Assembly (NCBI RefSeq): GCF_963920485.1
Contig: NZ_OY986431.1
Coordinates: forward strand, 1,054,001 to 1,118,000
Source of the DNA: Cyanobium usitatum str. Tous
GTDB taxonomy: Bacteria > Cyanobacteriota > Cyanobacteriia > PCC-6307 > Cyanobiaceae
DNA length: 64,000 nucleotides
Direction: 5' to 3'
Shown: piece after piece, positions 62,568 to 64,000 of the stretch
Layout of the letters: every line of letters begins with the position of its first letter
Position numbering within the stretch: the stretch's first letter is position 1
The notes under the pieces: model-generated
The model's database searches: none
Seen by the model: only the letters and a program-made list of their open reading frames with translations
What the model was told of the DNA's origin: nothing
Program-made: the position numbers and the translations under genes

Positions 62568-63886
62568 CTCACAAACGCTACGAGAAGTACATCGACACAG
62601 AAGAGGCATGGCTTGGCTCACACCCAAGTCATTGGGCAAGGAAGCCACTATGGACATTGTTCCGTCGAGTCAAGAGGCAAGGGTTTGAGAGTGAAGAGCT
62701 GCTGTCTGTCTATAGAGACCACGGTGTCATACCCAAAAGCAGCAGAGAGGACAACTTCAACAAGCCCTCGGATGACCTCAGCGCATACCAACTTGTCGAA
62801 CCCGGCGACCTAGCGGTAAACAAGATGAAAGCGTGGCAAGGCTCAGTGGCCATATCAAAGCATCGAGGCATCGTGAGCCCCGCCTACCACGTTTACACGT
62901 CACTTCACTCAGAAAACCAAAGGTACCTGCATTACCTAATGCGGTGCGACAGGTACATCACGGGCTATCTGGCCATATCGAAAGGCATACGAGTAAATCA
63001 ATGGGACCTTCAGCCGGAATACCATTCACGCATGCCGGTCTTGCTGCCACCACTCAATGAACAGTTAGGGATAGCCAGCTTCCTCGACCGCGAAACCGCC
63101 AAGATTGACGCCCTTATCGCCGAGCAGCAACGCCTGATAGAGCTGCTTCAAGAGAAAAGACTGGCGGTCATCTCACATGCAGTTACCAAGGGGTTGAACC
63201 CGAATGCACCGATGAAGAACTCGGGAGTGGAGTGGTTGGGAGAGGTGCCGGAGCATTGGGATGTCTGTCGCGTTAAAGCAGTTTCAGTCTTCACCACGAG
63301 TGGCCCTAGGGGGTGGTCCGAACGAGTTGGCGACGTGGGTGCTTTGTTTGTGCAGAGTGGTGACTTGACCGACGTGATGGGCGTCGATTTCGCGAACTGC
63401 AAACGCGTCCAGGTTGGTGATGATGCAGAAGCATCGAGAACGAAATTGCTGGATGGAGACCTTGTTGTATGTATTACGGGAGCGAAAACAGGCAATGTCG
63501 CCGTGTGTGAGAGTGTGCCTGAGTCAAGTTATGTCAATCAGCATTTGTGCCTCATTCGCCCTGGTGAAGGAGTGCATCCCCGTTTTCTTGCTGCGCTCTT
63601 GAAAAGTGGCTGCGGACAGACTTATTTCTCCCTTGCGCAATACGGACTGAAGCAAGGTTTGAGTCTTGAAGACGTGCGAGAAGCTCCTGTCGCCCTTCCT
63701 CCACTAGACGAGCAAGATCGTATATGCCAATGGCTGAGAGGTGTGTCTAGTCGTTATTTGCCGCTGGAATCTGAATCGCAGCGCACTATTTCACTCCTCC
63801 AAGAACGCCGCTCCGCCCTGATCTCCGCCGCCGTCACCGGCCAGATCGATGTGCGTGGCCAAGTGCCCGAGGCCGTGGCGGCATGA
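62564..63886 (+). CDS. hsdS: type I RM specificity subunit HsdS
   Basis: 440 residues from GTG 62564, overlapping hsdM. Two target-recognition domains, each followed by a conserved helix spacer: [20 protein letters not shown] (about 165) and [20 protein letters not shown] (about 385), the latter ending [10 protein letters not shown]. Each domain reads one half of a bipartite recognition site, which cannot be predicted here. Its TGA overlaps the next ATG. Confidence 0.93.
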   Translation: MTHKRYEKYIDTEEAWLGSHPSHWARKPLWTLFRRVKRQGFESEELLSVYRDHGVIPKSSREDNFNKPSDDLSAYQLVEPGDLAVNKMKAWQGSVAISKHRGIVSPAYHVYTSLHSENQRYLHYLMRCDRYITGYLAISKGIRVNQWDLQPEYHSRMPVLLPPLNEQLGIASFLDRETAKIDALIAEQQRLIELLQEKRLAVISHAVTKGLNPNAPMKNSGVEWLGEVPEHWDVCRVKAVSVFTTSGPRGWSERVGDVGALFVQSGDLTDVMGVDFANCKRVQVGDDAEASRTKLLDGDLVVCITGAKTGNVAVCESVPESSYVNQHLCLIRPGEGVHPRFLAALLKSGCGQTYFSLAQYGLKQGLSLEDVREAPVALPPLDEQDRICQWLRGVSSRYLPLESESQRTISLLQERRSALISAAVTGQIDVRGQVPEAVAA

Positions 63887-64000
63887 GCAGCACCCCCAAG
63901 ACGATCCAGATCTTCCTCCCCGGAGGCGACCCCAGGGGCGTCCGCATCGCCGAGATCACCACCCGCATTGTTCAGGTGATCGAGGTGCCCCGCACTCTGC
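63883..64000 (+). CDS. third gene of the RM operon, 3'-partial
   Basis: The first 39 codons are visible: [19 protein letters not shown], then VRIAEITTRIVQVIEVPRTL. It overlaps the hsdS stop (ATGA) and is probably cotranslated. From memory this N-terminus matches the GIY-YIG nuclease/DUF4357 proteins often found with type I RM genes, but the domain is off the window edge. The endonuclease gene hsdR is not seen yet and may lie beyond. Confidence 0.6.
   Translation, partial: MSSTPKTIQIFLPGGDPRGVRIAEITTRIVQVIEVPRTL

Larger units (their letters stand above)
35713..64000. mobile_element. genomic island inserted in thiD, right end beyond the window
   Basis: The left boundary is inferred from the break in thiD near 35,690-35,715, immediately upstream of a serine integrase. 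Everything to the right differs from the core genome: AT-rich stretches, many hypothetical genes, RM genes, ArdC, resolvase, RTX-like protein, repeat arrays. The 3' part of thiD is not found to base 64,000, so the island exceeds 28 kb. No relaxase or conjugation genes are seen in this part. Confidence 0.75.

Overview
The window looks like a chromosomal segment of a picocyanobacterium of the Synechococcus/Cyanobium group. The evidence is high GC, the gene families present (PAM68-like photosystem II assembly factor, DUF1816, DUF3288, DUF1350, solanesyl diphosphate synthase, UbiD) and a gene order (dnaG, ruvA-rpsO-PAM68, dnaE, gatA, rlmB-like, mini-RNase III, carA, trpD) that I recall from that group. 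This is family recognition by eye; no search was run.

Bases 1-35,700 are dense core genome: replication and repair (dnaG, dnaE, ruvA, a DnaQ-type exonuclease), translation and RNA (rpsO, gatA, RNA methyltransferase, mini-RNase III, tRNA-Pro GGG), amino acids and nucleotides (trpD, carA), envelope (murI, AMIN amidase, MsbA-like ABC exporter), redox (msrA, peroxiredoxin Q), plastoquinone tail and ring (solanesyl-PP synthase, UbiD), acetate activation (acs), and a two-gene signalling operon (FIST sensor plus GGDEF/EAL protein). The left edge holds an ICMT-family gene with a one-base frameshift.

Near 35,713 the thiD gene breaks off after about 39 codons. A large serine recombinase follows at once, so everything from there to the right edge is read as one genomic island of more than 28 kb; its far end is not in the window. 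Cargo comes in blocks: (a) 37.7-42.8 kb, AT-richer, secreted or repeat proteins: an RTX-like repeat protein, a signal-peptide YHYH/thermonuclease, other exported proteins, a duplicated 52-residue protein and a decayed secreted gene; (b) 42.9-46.3 kb, regulators (winged helix, ribbon-helix-helix-like) and a GIY-YIG nuclease with a triple C-terminal repeat; (c) 46.5-47.8 kb, an AT-rich acidic three-gene cassette resembling cyanophage genes; (d) 49.3-53.8 kb, a helicase-like protein, repeat-rich intergenic DNA and a 27-bp iteron-like array; (e) 53.8-58.1 kb, a tightly overlapping minus-strand operon of small proteins with ArdC antirestriction and a resolvase; (f) 58.4-60.4 kb, several repeat and hairpin arrays; (g) 60.8 kb to the end, type I restriction-modification hsdM-hsdS followed by a third overlapping gene.

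The island joins mobility (integrase, resolvase), possible autonomous replication (helicase, iterons), host-barrier evasion (ArdC), defence (HsdMS) and exported cargo. The least explained parts are the repeat structures: a 36-bp triple repeat between a TATACT box and a strong terminator (candidate small RNA), paired hairpins with complementary loops, a degenerate 12-bp array between divergent genes upstream of the RM locus, and the 27-bp array near the helicase.
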